Assembly: GCF_002994745.2 (NCBI RefSeq)
Contig: NC_037094.1
Span: 19,267,001-19,331,000, forward strand
Source of the DNA: Rosa chinensis
Lineage: Eukaryota > Streptophyta > Magnoliopsida > Rosales > Rosaceae
Direction of reading: 5' to 3'
DNA length: 64,000 nucleotides
Shown here: positions 32,238 to 42,052 of the stretch, piece after piece
How positions within the stretch are numbered: the first letter of the stretch is position 1
How the letters are laid out: each line of letters starts with the position of its first letter
Notes under the pieces: generated by a model
The model's input: only the letters and a program-made list of their open reading frames with translations
Database searches by the model: none
What the model was told of the DNA's origin: nothing
Translations under genes and position numbers: made by a program

Positions 32238-33340
32238 TGTTGGTACCCGAAAAATCACGCGACAAAATAAATATGTCGTCACGACATATTTTAGCATAAA
32301 CATGCAATTTGTATAAAATTCCGTAAAACTATGGAATTTTATACCCATCTCTCGACTTTAACCCGCCAAGCAAACACACCCTAGATGTGGACCCAAGCCA
32401 CATCCACGCATTTCTGGGGCTTGCAGAAGTGGGTATGGTGTGGAAGGTTACGGAAACATATAATGCTCGCCTATTAGTTTAACGTCATCGGTGGTCTCGA
32501 TCTTGGGCTCGAGATCCAAGCCCGGTAATTTAAACTATAGCGAATTGGTGAAAATGAGGTTTGGGTCAACCTTTTTTCCTAAAAACCCAAAGCCCAAAGA
32601 AAAAGCCCAAACCCAAAAGAAATAGGGTAGCCCAACTTTCATCGTTTTCTTCTATCTCCCTTTCCTTTCCCCGTAGCTGCTAAATACGCTGCAACTCAAC
32701 CCAAATATCCAAGTGAAATATCGATTCCCCCCCCCGTCAGTTGGCAAGGAGGGAACTTTCTAACTGGTAGGCAGATATTCCCTTCCCTCTTGAACGATGA
32801 GCTCACAGCTCCCTAGCTGCCCCTTCAACCTCGTTCCAGATTTCCTATCACCGCAGCTGTTTCTGCTGCAGTTTTTGCGCACGGCTGCAACAATCCTCCC
32901 CTGTTTCCAAGACTCCATATCTCAAGTAAGCTCTGATATCCCAAATCTTAAGGCAGAAATCCTGCATGAGCTAAAGGATGAGTGTCTTACCCAGAAAACC
33001 AAAGGGTTTGAGCCACCATAACACCCCTCCAATCGAGCCTATAAAATGAGATATTTGAAACTGAAATGATCATCAAGCAACAACCCAGAAAACTTAGAAA
33101 CATAAAAAAGCCTCTAATTCTTCAAGCTTCCAGGCCTCTAAACACAAAACCCAGTTCCTAGCACTTTTCTCCCAAGCCTCCCTGCCAAACTCATCTTCCA
33201 GAAACCTAAATTTGATACAATCCCCAAATTCTCTCACCACAGTATGTTTCTAGCTCCCACACCATCCTCATGCTGGCAAGCCTCATTCAGTATCTGAATC
33301 ACACACAAAATTCTCTCACTAACATCAAGTTATTGAGTTA
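32238..33340 (+). repeat. Putative 3' LTR of the old gypsy element
   Basis: Starts TGTTGGTACCCG right after the polypurine tract. A + strand TATA-like CCTATAAAATGAG lies near 33040, as expected for an LTR promoter. The right end is uncertain; it must lie before about 33372, where sequence shared with 45000 begins. No second copy is in the window, so the call rests on position and motifs. Confidence 0.5.
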
Positions 33341-33371
33341 ATTTTGGCCTGGTCTCGCTTAATTCAAAAAG

Positions 33372-33420
33372 AACCCTCACAACCAGATATATAGATGCCT
33401 ACAAAATTGTTGAAGAATCA
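33372..33420 (+). repeat. Segment duplicated at 45003
   Basis: AACCAGATATATAGATGCCT and the following roughly 35 bases (to GGTGGTAAC) recur at 45003-45054 with few changes. Both copies lie upstream of PMEI-like sequence, so this is the upstream part of a gene duplication. Confidence 0.85.
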
Positions 33421-33439
33421 TAGGTGGTAACTGACGAAC

Positions 33440-33443
<4 letters not shown>

Positions 33444-33471
<28 letters not shown>
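33444..33471. repeat. (ATT)n microsatellite
   Basis: About nine ATT units in a row. Confidence 0.9.
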
Positions 33472-33557
33472 TTGAGGTGAAAATGTCACGATTTTATAAA
33501 TTTCAGCATAGCCTCAATAAATAAATAAAAAATAATAAAAAAAGAAGAAGAAGAGAA

Positions 33558-33803
33558 ATGGAACGCTATCGCTTGCATATATTGGTTCTATCATTGGCAA
33601 TGTTCCAATTGTTTAACCATTTAATCCCATCCACAGCTGTTGAACCAGTTCCTAGTCAAGCAAACACTGATTACATAAGACCGTCATACAAAGCTTCCAG
33701 GTATCCCGACTTGTGCAAGACAAGCATCGGCAGTGATCCACGATTAAATATCAGCATCGGTAGTGATCCACCGACACTTGTCTGTTTAGAGAAAGCTATG
33801 TAA
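33558..33803 (+). pseudogene. PMEI-like gene, N-terminal remnant (copy A)
   Basis: The 81-residue ORF starts with a probable signal peptide (MERYRLHILVLSLAMFQLF), followed by TDYIRPSYKASRYPDLCKTS, close to the first conserved block of plant invertase/pectin methylesterase inhibitors, which act in the cell wall. After CKTSIGSDP the sequence repeats a short motif (ISIGSDPP) and ends, so the four-helix inhibitor domain is absent. The related sequence at 45097-46249 holds the missing domain but not this start. I read both as decayed duplicates. Confidence 0.7.
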
Positions 33804-34064
33804 AAACCATATACATGCTCACAACATATGCACACAATCATAAAAGGGATCAAGGCTTACCTTCAGCAATCACTGGCATGGATTTCATCTTATGCAGCTG
33901 CTAAACTCGATCACTGAATATGGCCTTCTGTTACTTACCAACTAGCTTCTCAATGGACAAAACAATATGCAAAACGTGGTAGTAATCAGGGACCAATTCA
34001 TCTGTATATATATGAGACTTAAACCTCAAGAAGCTTCCCATTAAAGCATTCCTTGTCAATTTAG
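33804..34064. other. Sequence between PMEI copy A and CACTA 2
   Basis: AT-rich and non-coding. Nothing further recognised. Confidence 0.4.
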
Positions 34065-34283
34065 CACTAGTACAAAAATTGAATCAGACGACGGCTAAAA
34101 ACTATCATCTGATGCGGAGCTGACTGTCGTATATCTCGTTGCCGTCTGATGAAACATGAGAACTGTCGTCTGAAGAACAGGGCATCCATGTCGATAGCAT
34201 GTCGACAGGCTGTCGATAGCTTGTCGACATCATTAACTGTCGTGTGAACATCACTCAGACGACGGGCAACTTAAGAACCAGTT

Positions 34284-34360
34284 GTGTGATTGTGATTCAG
34301 AAGTCATTTTTTTGTTATAACTGTTGTGTGATTGTGATTCAGAAGTCATTTTTTTATAAC
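34284..34360 (+). repeat. Tandem duplication in the CACTA 2 left subterminal region
   Basis: GTTGTGTGATTGTGATTCAG and the next bases (AAGTCATTTTTTT) occur twice, about 38 bp apart. The ORF over it is spurious. Confidence 0.8.
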
Positions 34361-34639
34361 TGTTGTGTGACTGTTATTCACACAACTAAAACATTGATTG
34401 CATCTGTGATCAATATTAGTCTCACACAACAGTTTTTATTGTATGCCTATTGTGAACATTGTGTACGCACAGCAGAAAATGAAATAAAAAATTACCATAT
34501 GAACAGTAATTACCAATATATATCTAATATTGTTATAATCCACATAATTATACTGAAATGTATTAGACAATATTGCCAAAAAGGAGCACTGTACTACTCC
34601 ATGCCAACACCAAAATATGGAGCACATCTATACTACTCC

Positions 34640-35130
34640 TGTTAACGTTTGGATCCGTGGGATCTCTAGTTAGCTTTAGAGAGAGAGAGAGAGAGAGAGA
34701 GAGTGACATGAGATGTATAGTGGTTTATCTCCCGCCTTAGCGGGAAACTACGTCCACTTGAATGTGTACTAGTGTGTCGAGCCTTGCGGCCTAACAAGAT
34801 TACAAGAGATGTCATGTGATCCTGTTTAAGTGGGAAGGAGTCTCCTTTTATAGGGGAAGGAGGCTCCCTCATTTACATTTTCTTAGATGTGGGACTCAAA
34901 GTTACTATTCTAGTCTAGAAAAGCATATTATGGAGCCAACTTGGCAAGGTCGGAAATGTGGCTTCCCGGCGACGGATTTGTGACTTCCGGATACCGTAGC
35001 GTAGCTTGAACAAAGGGCTACAAGATGCAAGTAGCGGTTGGGCCTCACCATGGCTTGTGGGTGTCCCAAAGAGCGTGTTACTTATGCTTGGTGAGATAGA
35101 AAACTAGTCTTGCTAGTAGAGGTATCTACA
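34640..35130 (-). repeat. 3' LTR of the non-autonomous element
   Basis: Starts TGTTAACGTTTGG and ends GGTATCTACA. Contains a (GA)n run near 34679 and the minus-strand TATA motif CTATAAAAGG near 34848. The polypurine tract (ACTTGGGGACTTCGGGGACT on the minus strand) abuts it at 35131-35150. Confidence 0.92.
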
Positions 35131-35649
35131 AGTCCCCGAAGTCCCCAAGTAAGAGGAGCTTCTTGGTTGGGGAGTTATAATCATGAAGTCATCAAGCATA
35201 AGTAACCGGGCGACACGGAGCCCCTACAAGTCCCCAAACTCCGTAAGCAAGAAGGGACTTGTGAACCTGCAAAACAAAGACAAAAAACATGCATATTGTA
35301 GGATGCTCGTTGCATTGGGCAACAAATGTGAGTTGCACTTATATGCGTTGGCATATATGAACGTACGGGGTGCGTGATACATGTTGATGTATACACTCGA
35401 ATGGCGCTGAGTACGATCGCTTATGACGTACAAACTCGAGAACGCGCATGGTATATGGATTGCATATGATAAATGTAAGTTGCATGAGCGCTGCGGAGGT
35501 AAGCGTTTGTAATTCGTGAATGATGAATGCGTGAACGCTTGTGTTTGTTTGGTTGTCGCTCGTATTAATGGAACGCGAAAAGAATTCAATTTGTCACAGG
35601 CGACAAATGGTAGAAGAATTCAATGTTCCATTAACGTGTGGTGTGTCGA

Positions 35650-36240
35650 GTGGACATGAGTGTAAAGCTCGAGGATTGCCGGGCAGGCATGAGCGGAAAA
35701 CTCGGGGTTGCCGGGAAGGCATGAGCGGGAAGCTCGGGGGTTGCTGGGAAGGCATGAACGGAAGCTAGGGGGTGCCGGGAAGGCATGAACGGGAAGCTCG
35801 GGGGTGCCGGGAAGGCATGAGCGGGAAGCTCAGGGGTGCCGCGAAGGCGTGAGCGGTAAGCTCGTGAGCGGAAGCTCGTGGGTGCAGCGAAGGCGTGAGC
35901 TGTGAGCTCGTGAGCGGGAGCTCGGGGGTTACCGGGAAGGCATGAGCAGGAATCTCGGGGGTGTCGGGAAGGCATGAGCGGGAAGCTCGGGGGTGCCGCG
36001 AAGGCGTGAGCGGTAAGCTCGTGAGCGGAAGCTCGTGGGTGCCGCGAAGGCGTGAGCGGAAGCTCGTAGGTGCCGCTAAGGCTTGAGCTGTGAGCTGGTG
36101 AGCGGAAGGTTGGGGTTGCCGGGAAGGCATGAGCGGTAAGCTCGGGGGTGCCGGGAAGGCATGAGCGGGAAGCTCGGGGATGCCGGGAAGGCATGAGGGG
36201 TAAGCTCGTGAGCGGAAGCTCGGGGGTGGCACTGAGCCGA
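35650..36240. repeat. Minisatellite in the non-autonomous element
   Basis: Irregular repeats of about 32-33 bp built on GGTGCCGGGAAGGCATGAGC and GGAAGCTCG, with shortened and variant units. The minus strand gives long proline/serine/histidine-rich ORFs (about 200 residues) that are translations of the repeat and have no ATG context or family resemblance. Confidence 0.85.
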
Positions 36241-36371
36241 GAGAGTGACATCTCGACGGTACCGCTGCGGCGAGAGCGTGAGAGCTCGAGGATGCCGCTG
36301 AGGCTTTAACAGGTAGCTCTAAGGTGATGCCCTGAGGCATGAGCGTGACCGTTGCTAATTATGCTGGGCTG

Positions 36372-36700
36372 TATGTACAAGTCCCCGAAGTCCCCAGTCA
36401 AGGAGGGTGTTCTTGCGGGTTGATACCAAAGCATAGCTTTGTGCCGTATATCAAGCATAATTAGTGCGAGTGCGTCGTCCATCTAGAATTGGTTGGAGCG
36501 AACGCTTTTGCCCTTTCGGGTGGGCCCCTGCCAGGCCCGCCAGGGAGTCCCTCACTCCCCAGCCACAACGGACCTCCGGATGGTCGGTAAATTTTTTGTT
36601 AAGGGGGAGCTGCACGGAGCAGAGGGTGTTGGGTAGCGAGCTCAATCTTTGGTACCCAAGCGTCGGGGTTAACTGCCGGATCAATGGCTGCCGTGGGCTG
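36372..36700. other. Non-coding block shared with the Tat element
   Basis: Aligns by eye with 11260-11580: the tract TCCCCAGTCAAGGAGGG, then CCCTTTCGGGTGGGCCCCTG, GACCTCCGGATGGTCG and GCAGAGGGTGTTGGGTAGCG in the same order. It is the only long homology between the two elements outside the LTR edges and primer-binding site. Confidence 0.8.
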
Positions 36701-39580
36701 TGTTAACTAGTCCCTTGACTATTTCTCGGAGGAGAAACTTGACTGCAATGTCGCGTAGCGGTCATTGTCATTATGAGTCGTTGCCTTACCGCTTGGCGGT
36801 GACCATAGACTCGTAAAGTTTGTACTTGTAATGAAACATGACAAACAAATAGAGCAAGTAATAAAATTTTGTTTGAGTGTCCCATATTTATTTAATTTTG
36901 CAATTAAATAGGAGCATGGCATATGTGTATAGCATGTACTTGTAGTGTGGCTGCTAATAACATTTTGTATTTTTGTAGGCATGCTAAAGGATCATTGAGA
37001 TCGGTATGTGAAGCATGGCATATCGAGTATGTGAGATATAGAAAGTGTTGCCAAGTCTACGAAGTATTGTAGGCATGCTTAGGAGTTATAAAAGCATGGC
37101 ATTGGCATGGCACTAGCTCAAATTGAGAGAGCGTAAAAAGTAAGATATAGTTACTTATCTTATGCCGATTTGGAGTGAGTTGGAGTTGGCATTGATATGA
37201 GTACCCAAATCATGTTGGAGTTGTCCAAGTATGATGCTTCATTGCTTTGGCGGATAAAGTGTTCCAATAATGTACGTCAACTTGTAGTTGCGGTTGGATG
37301 CTTGATAGAAATAATTGAAATTCCTTGCAACAAAATAGATGATTAATATGTAGATTTGTAAAATCGACATCAATAGCTTGCATATGTACTTCGATAAAAT
37401 TGTAAGAAAAGTGTATAAGCAAGGTAGTATTTGATGACAAATGACTTGCATGCATGTCTATTTGAGTGTTGAATTTGTGGGGAACGAAACCCATTATGTG
37501 CGGTGATGGAACATGTGTGTGTGTGTACACACACTTGAGTTTAGCTAAAGAAGCTACACATGTTGCAATATTTAGAGATATGTGTGCCGTGCGCCTGTCC
37601 ATTAACTACATGTGATGGTGCACGTGACCAATGAACATAGTCTTAGTATAGCAATGAATATACATTTACATGTTCATGGCTAGTTGTAAAAAATCACAAT
37701 ACACCGAGATGAATACGTGTGTAGTATGTGTGTGATCATGCCCTTTCTAATAAGAGGAAAATATGGTGGACCTGCTGCTAAATCATGGAGCATATACATG
37801 CATGCATGAGTATATACAAGTCTGCCAAGGTATTTGATAGATAGCTTATATATAGAATCATGGTTATGAGTAGCTTGTAATATAAAGCACATGTCACTAA
37901 AGCAAGGGTTATGCTATCTTTAGATAGTAGTTCAGTTGTGTAAAATAGAAGCATGTGGCATTCACCGTTTCATGTATGTCTCACAAAGCATGGGTAAGTC
38001 TGAACATGCTTTGCTCGAAACTTTGAATAAAGCAGCTAGTCGGTCAAAGTTGACTAGTAAGAGTAATAGAGTACTTGTGTAATCAATGCTATCTCAGACT
38101 ATAGATATGTTATGAGAATAGTAACTAGAGAGATATTCAAAGCATTGAGCTATTATTAACGGGGGCCAGACATGAACCGAAGACACTTATCTGGGTTTGG
38201 AGATTGCCTGGTTTTAGTCATGTGGGTTCCCTGATCTGAGTAAGTTGCTCAGTAGCAGGATGTTTCAGCTGGTGGAAGTGGAGAGGAAAGATCGCTTTGT
38301 GTTGAGATCATCTCCATGGGTGTCCAGATCAAACGAGAGGGAGCTGATCGAAGATGAAGCTTGGGTTTCCAAAGTAAATTAGCACCCAGAGACCCATGGC
38401 TTTGGTAAGCATCCAGAAACTCATGACTGAGTTGAACTCCATTGATAATGCTGGCGGAGCTGGTGATGATCGGCGAGAAGTGAGAGGTCTTGATCTTGCA
38501 AAAATTTAGGTGTTGAAATCATATTTGGACTGGCGCTGTTGTTAGCTAGCGGAGGAAGCTTGGTGATGCCGCCGATGGAACCTAGCGGAAGAAGTTTCCC
38601 ACTGACGAAGCTTAGCGGAGGAAGTTCGTCGCTGGTTGCTGCTAGAGCTTTGGTGTGCTAGCGGTGTACGACTAGCGGAAGAGGTTTTGGTCAGCGGTAG
38701 CCTTGTCCATGGCCAGCGGAGGCAGGCTAGCGGAGACAGTCCGGTGGAGCGGAGCTCGGTGGTCGGCGGAGACCACCCAGCTGAGAGGTCCGGCCGAGAA
38801 AAATCGTCAGCGGTGAAGCTCTGACGAGATCGGCGGAGACTCGACATTTGAGCTCAGCAGGGGATCGAAGGTCGGCGGAACTCAGAGCTCAACGGAGATG
38901 GAAAACCTGGGGCTCGGCGGAGCGGGTTGTCCGGCGGAGCCGCTGTTGCTGGCGGTACTATGCTAGTGGTGGGATGACCGCTGGGAATTGGTAGCGGTGC
39001 ACAGTGTGGCGGAGAACTCTTTACTGTGACTGATGAGCTTTGTCAGCGGTGCTATTCGGCGGTGCTTGGCCAGTGGAGGCTGCTGTGGCTGGCGGAGCAG
39101 AGCTCTGGCCACCGGAGTTTTGGCCGGCGGTGAGTGAGTTGAACATTATCACAAGGCTGTGTCCAGTGATGTTACCGCTAAGCTTGGGTGTCCATAGGGC
39201 ATTTGTGGGCAACCAGAAGGTTGAAGCTCCTCCACGAGAATTGAAGCTCCGCTGCCGCTTGTGGTTCGTTCCATCAAGAATTGAAGAGAATGGCTAGTGG
39301 TGTGATCAGTCAGTGGAGAATTGCTGGCGGTGGCAGTGCCGCTGAAGTTGCTGTGGTGCAAGTTTCTCTTCAAGTGGGTGTTCAGAGAATATTTCTGGGT
39401 GTCCACATCGAATTGGCAAAAAAAAAAAAAAAAAAAAATTTGAATGGTTCAGCGTTGACCACTTGATCGGCGCTGACTTGGCAAATGGCACAAGTTGCCG
39501 TTAAGAATTATTTTGAGCTCAAAAGATAATGATTTAAGATGACTTAACTCAAAGGTAAGTGACGAAGCCTTTGTGTTGGC
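36701..39580. other. Interior of the non-autonomous element, no coding seen
   Basis: 36701-38150 is AT-rich. 38500-39330 is GC-rich with many GCGG and GCGGAG words like those of the Tat element, and gives only short broken ORFs in all frames. An A run lies at 39420. I see no retroviral or host domain. Confidence 0.6.
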
Positions 39581-39599
39581 TTCCCACAGACGGCGCCAA
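39581..39599 (-). other. Primer-binding site of the non-autonomous element
   Basis: Minus strand TTGGCGCCGTCTGTGGGAA, identical over 19 bases to the Tat element site at 22177-22195 and directly next to the LTR. Confidence 0.85.
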
Positions 39600-39636
39600 T
39601 GTTAACGTTTGGATCCGTGGGATCTCTAGTTAGCTT

Positions 39637-39672
<36 letters not shown>

Positions 39673-40096
39673 CACGAGATGTATAGTGGTTTGTCTCCCG
39701 CCTTAGCGGGAAACTACGTCCACTTGAATGTGTACTAGTGTGTCGAGCCTTGCGGCCTAACAAGATTACAAGAGATGTCATGTGATCCTGTTTAAGTGGG
39801 AAGAAGTCTCCTTTTATAGGGGAAGGAGGCTCCCTCATTTACATTTTCTTAGATGTGGGACTCAAAGTTACTATTCTAGTCTAGAAAAGCATATTATGGA
39901 GGCAACTTGGCAAGGCCGGAAAGGTGGCTTTCCGGCGATGGATTTGTGACTTCCGGATACAGTAGCGTAGCTTGAACAAAGGGCTACAAGATGCAAGTAG
40001 CGGTTGGGCCTCACCATGGCTTGTGGGTGTCCCAAAGAGCGTGTTACTTATGCTTGGTGATATAGCAAACTAGTCTTGCTAGTAGAGGTATCTACA
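39600..40096 (-). repeat. 5' LTR of the non-autonomous element
   Basis: Partner of 34640-35130. It differs by a longer (GA)n run and about a dozen substitutions. The TATA motif CTATAAAAGG is on the minus strand at about 39809-39822. Confidence 0.92.
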
Positions 40097-40211
40097 ACTC
40101 CATTAGCAAAATAAGTGAAGAAATGCACTTTAAATTGTCACTTTGGAGCACAAAAATACATTTTTAGCCTATTTCACTTCACAGCTTCTAGGGCATGAGC
40201 AATTGCATACA

Positions 40212-41185
40212 TTACAACTTGAGGATGTTCTTCAACACATAACTTGCAAGCTCATTACGCACTTCATCAATTTCCACTTGACCATAAACATGGTTGGCTC
40301 TCCTAGCCCACTGTAATAGTTTGAAAATAACAATAAAATAAATGCCATCTGATAAACTAAAACAAAACTATTTTGAAAAACTAACAGCAAACATCCAAAT
40401 TAAGAAGTTTCATGCAGTTACCTTATCTGTAAATGACAAGTTTGTATCATGGATGATATCCCTCATATATCTCATCACAATATAGCCACACTGTTTGTTG
40501 TTTGGCTGTGATGGAATACCCTAAAAAATAGACAGCGCTCGCCATCATTCAACAACATACATATACTACTATAATTATTGACTGAATCATTATTCAAAGG
40601 GAAATAACTATGTCGAACACTACTTACTGCCATGTTCTTCCATTGAATAGAGCTCCGTCCTTTCTTGTTGCGTTCCCCTTTAAACATTGATATAACACTA
40701 TATAAAAGCATACCAACATAAGAACCAACAATATATAAGCTCTCTGCTGACCAACATTAGAAAGGACTAACAATATATAAACAATCATTAAGCAATATCT
40801 TACGTGTCAACAATATCTTTCCATTCTCCGCCCGGAAGGCGTCTTCTCAATGGATCCATAAAATAGACAGTCTCATTGTCCGGATCGATCACAGTCAACA
40901 TCCAATGAACACTATAATTCATTAAAATTATTTTAGGGAAATATCCATGTGCATGTAATAGCGGCAATCTATCATATGAATAACAAAGGCTTAGTTTAAG
41001 CAAACACATACGATGCATTGTAAGGCAACAAGAAAATCTGATTTGGAGAAGCACTTATCAGGCGATCTTTTATACTTCGGGACCTCGTTGTTGCACTCCC
41101 ACACCCTTTCTCACCAATCAATGTTGGGTCAATGAAACCAACCATGTCTAGCATTTTGGATTCTTTAAGTACAGCATGCAAGTAC
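40212..41185 (-). CDS. CACTA-encoded C48 (Ulp1-like) cysteine protease, C-terminal exons
   Basis: Five minus-strand exons with canonical borders: 41185-41012, 40911-40804, about 40697-40628, 40520-40422 and 40310-40212, ending at TAA. Motifs in order: YLHAVLKESKMLDMVGF; HWMLTVIDPD with the catalytic His; VYFMDPL with the Asp; QCGYIVMRYMRDI with the nucleophile Cys; and a WARRANHVYGQVEIDEVRNE tail. All catalytic residues are present. Ulp1-like proteases are a common second gene of CACTA elements; they would cleave SUMO-type conjugates, though a role in transposition is unproven. The N-terminal part is missing: upstream the reading turns into a truncated TNP2 transposase at 41285. Confidence 0.8.
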
Positions 41186-41284
41186 CTACAGCAACAGCAA
41201 CAGAAACATGCACGTATGACATACTAATATATAACCAAGAAAGGTTCTGAATTTGGGATAAACATGCATAAATATCATTGAATT

Positions 41285-42052
41285 TCATGTTAAGAAGCAC
41301 AAATACCAGAGTACCTTAGCTGGTACACCTTCTCTCTCCTTCGAATTTTTTCCTACCTTCCACCTAGAGACACCACAGGTAGGACAATTGATATTATATT
41401 CGTACTGTTTTCTATACAAAATGCAGTCATTAGGACATGCATGTATCTTCCTATAATCCATCCCTAGTGCCCCCAAAGTCTTCTTAGCCTCGTAAACAGA
41501 AGTTGGAATTTCATTACCTTAGGGAAGATGTTCCCCGAAAGCGATTAGCCAATCGGAATAAGCAACAACACTTATCCCATGTTTAGCTTTTAAATTGTAC
41601 AACTTCACCAGCACACCTAACTTTGTAAATCGTACACAACCAGGGTACAATGGCTTATTTGCATCCTCCACAAACTCCTTAAAATCATTGCACTCTGATG
41701 AAAATTGATCGTCATCATCAGACCTATCCATTGTACAATATGCCATAACACTCCCATCCACCGATTCAGATTCACTCCAACCTGAGGTTGAATCTTCACT
41801 ACTACCCGAAGTCGTATCTACTGTCTCCCCATGCCACTTCCACACCTTATAACTTTTATCAACTCCATTATAATACAAATGAGTCTTAATCACAGAGATA
41901 TGAAAGAAATCCATATTCCCACATTTTACACATGGACAAGGAACGTGTTTAGGATTTTTCGCATTTTCTAAAGAAAACTTCAAGAAACTTCCCACCCCTA
42001 ACTCATAAGCTAAAGATCTTTTATCTGCATGCATCCAAGACCTATCTTCCAT
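41285..42052 (-). pseudogene. TNP2 CACTA transposase, N-terminal fragment
   Basis: Starts at ATG 42052 (MEDRSWMHADKRS). Residues 1-75 form the transposase-associated domain with the zinc-binding CPCVKCGN block. The beginning of the TNP2 transposase domain follows (LYNLKAKHGISVVAYSDWL). An in-frame TAA lies at 41521-41519; the same frame resumes with MDYRKIHACPNDCILYRKQY and a CPTCGVSRWK zinc motif, then ends at 41285. The catalytic core and DUF4218/DUF4216 regions are gone. The complete counterpart is at 59998 onwards in CACTA 4. Confidence 0.88.

Larger units (their letters stand above)
2951..33340 (+). mobile_element. Old Ty3/gypsy element with antisense PMD gene, split by a CACTA insertion
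   Basis: I group three things into one element: the + strand pol at 2951-7740, the minus-strand PMD gene at 8093-30471, and a polypurine tract plus putative 3' LTR starting at 32238. The order pol, antisense gene, polypurine tract, LTR is the order seen in the complete Tat element in this window. The left end (5' LTR, gag) is missing. The CACTA element 9511-28010 is a later insertion, so the remaining element sequence is about 12 kb. The grouping is inference: the second LTR is not in the window and the right edge is only approximate. Confidence 0.55.
34640..40096 (-). mobile_element. Non-autonomous LTR retrotransposon (LARD-like), 5,457 bp
   Basis: LTRs at 34640-35130 and 39600-40096 are flanked by the duplication ACTCC (34635-34639, 40097-40101). 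The primer-binding site (39581-39599) lies left of the right LTR, so the element reads on the minus strand. I find no gag, protease, RT or integrase in the 4.5-kb interior. The primer-binding site is identical to that of the Tat element at 10747-22712, the polypurine tract is similar, and about 300 bp near the 3' LTR are homologous. It most likely moves with proteins from a Tat element. The LTRs differ at roughly a dozen positions, so it is older than the Tat copy here. Confidence 0.9.

Noticed and set aside
35631..36340. Two long minus-strand ORFs (206 and 191 codons), rich in Pro, Ser and His
   Set aside because: They are translations of the 32-33 bp minisatellite in two frames. Repetitive peptides, no domain, inside a non-coding LTR element.
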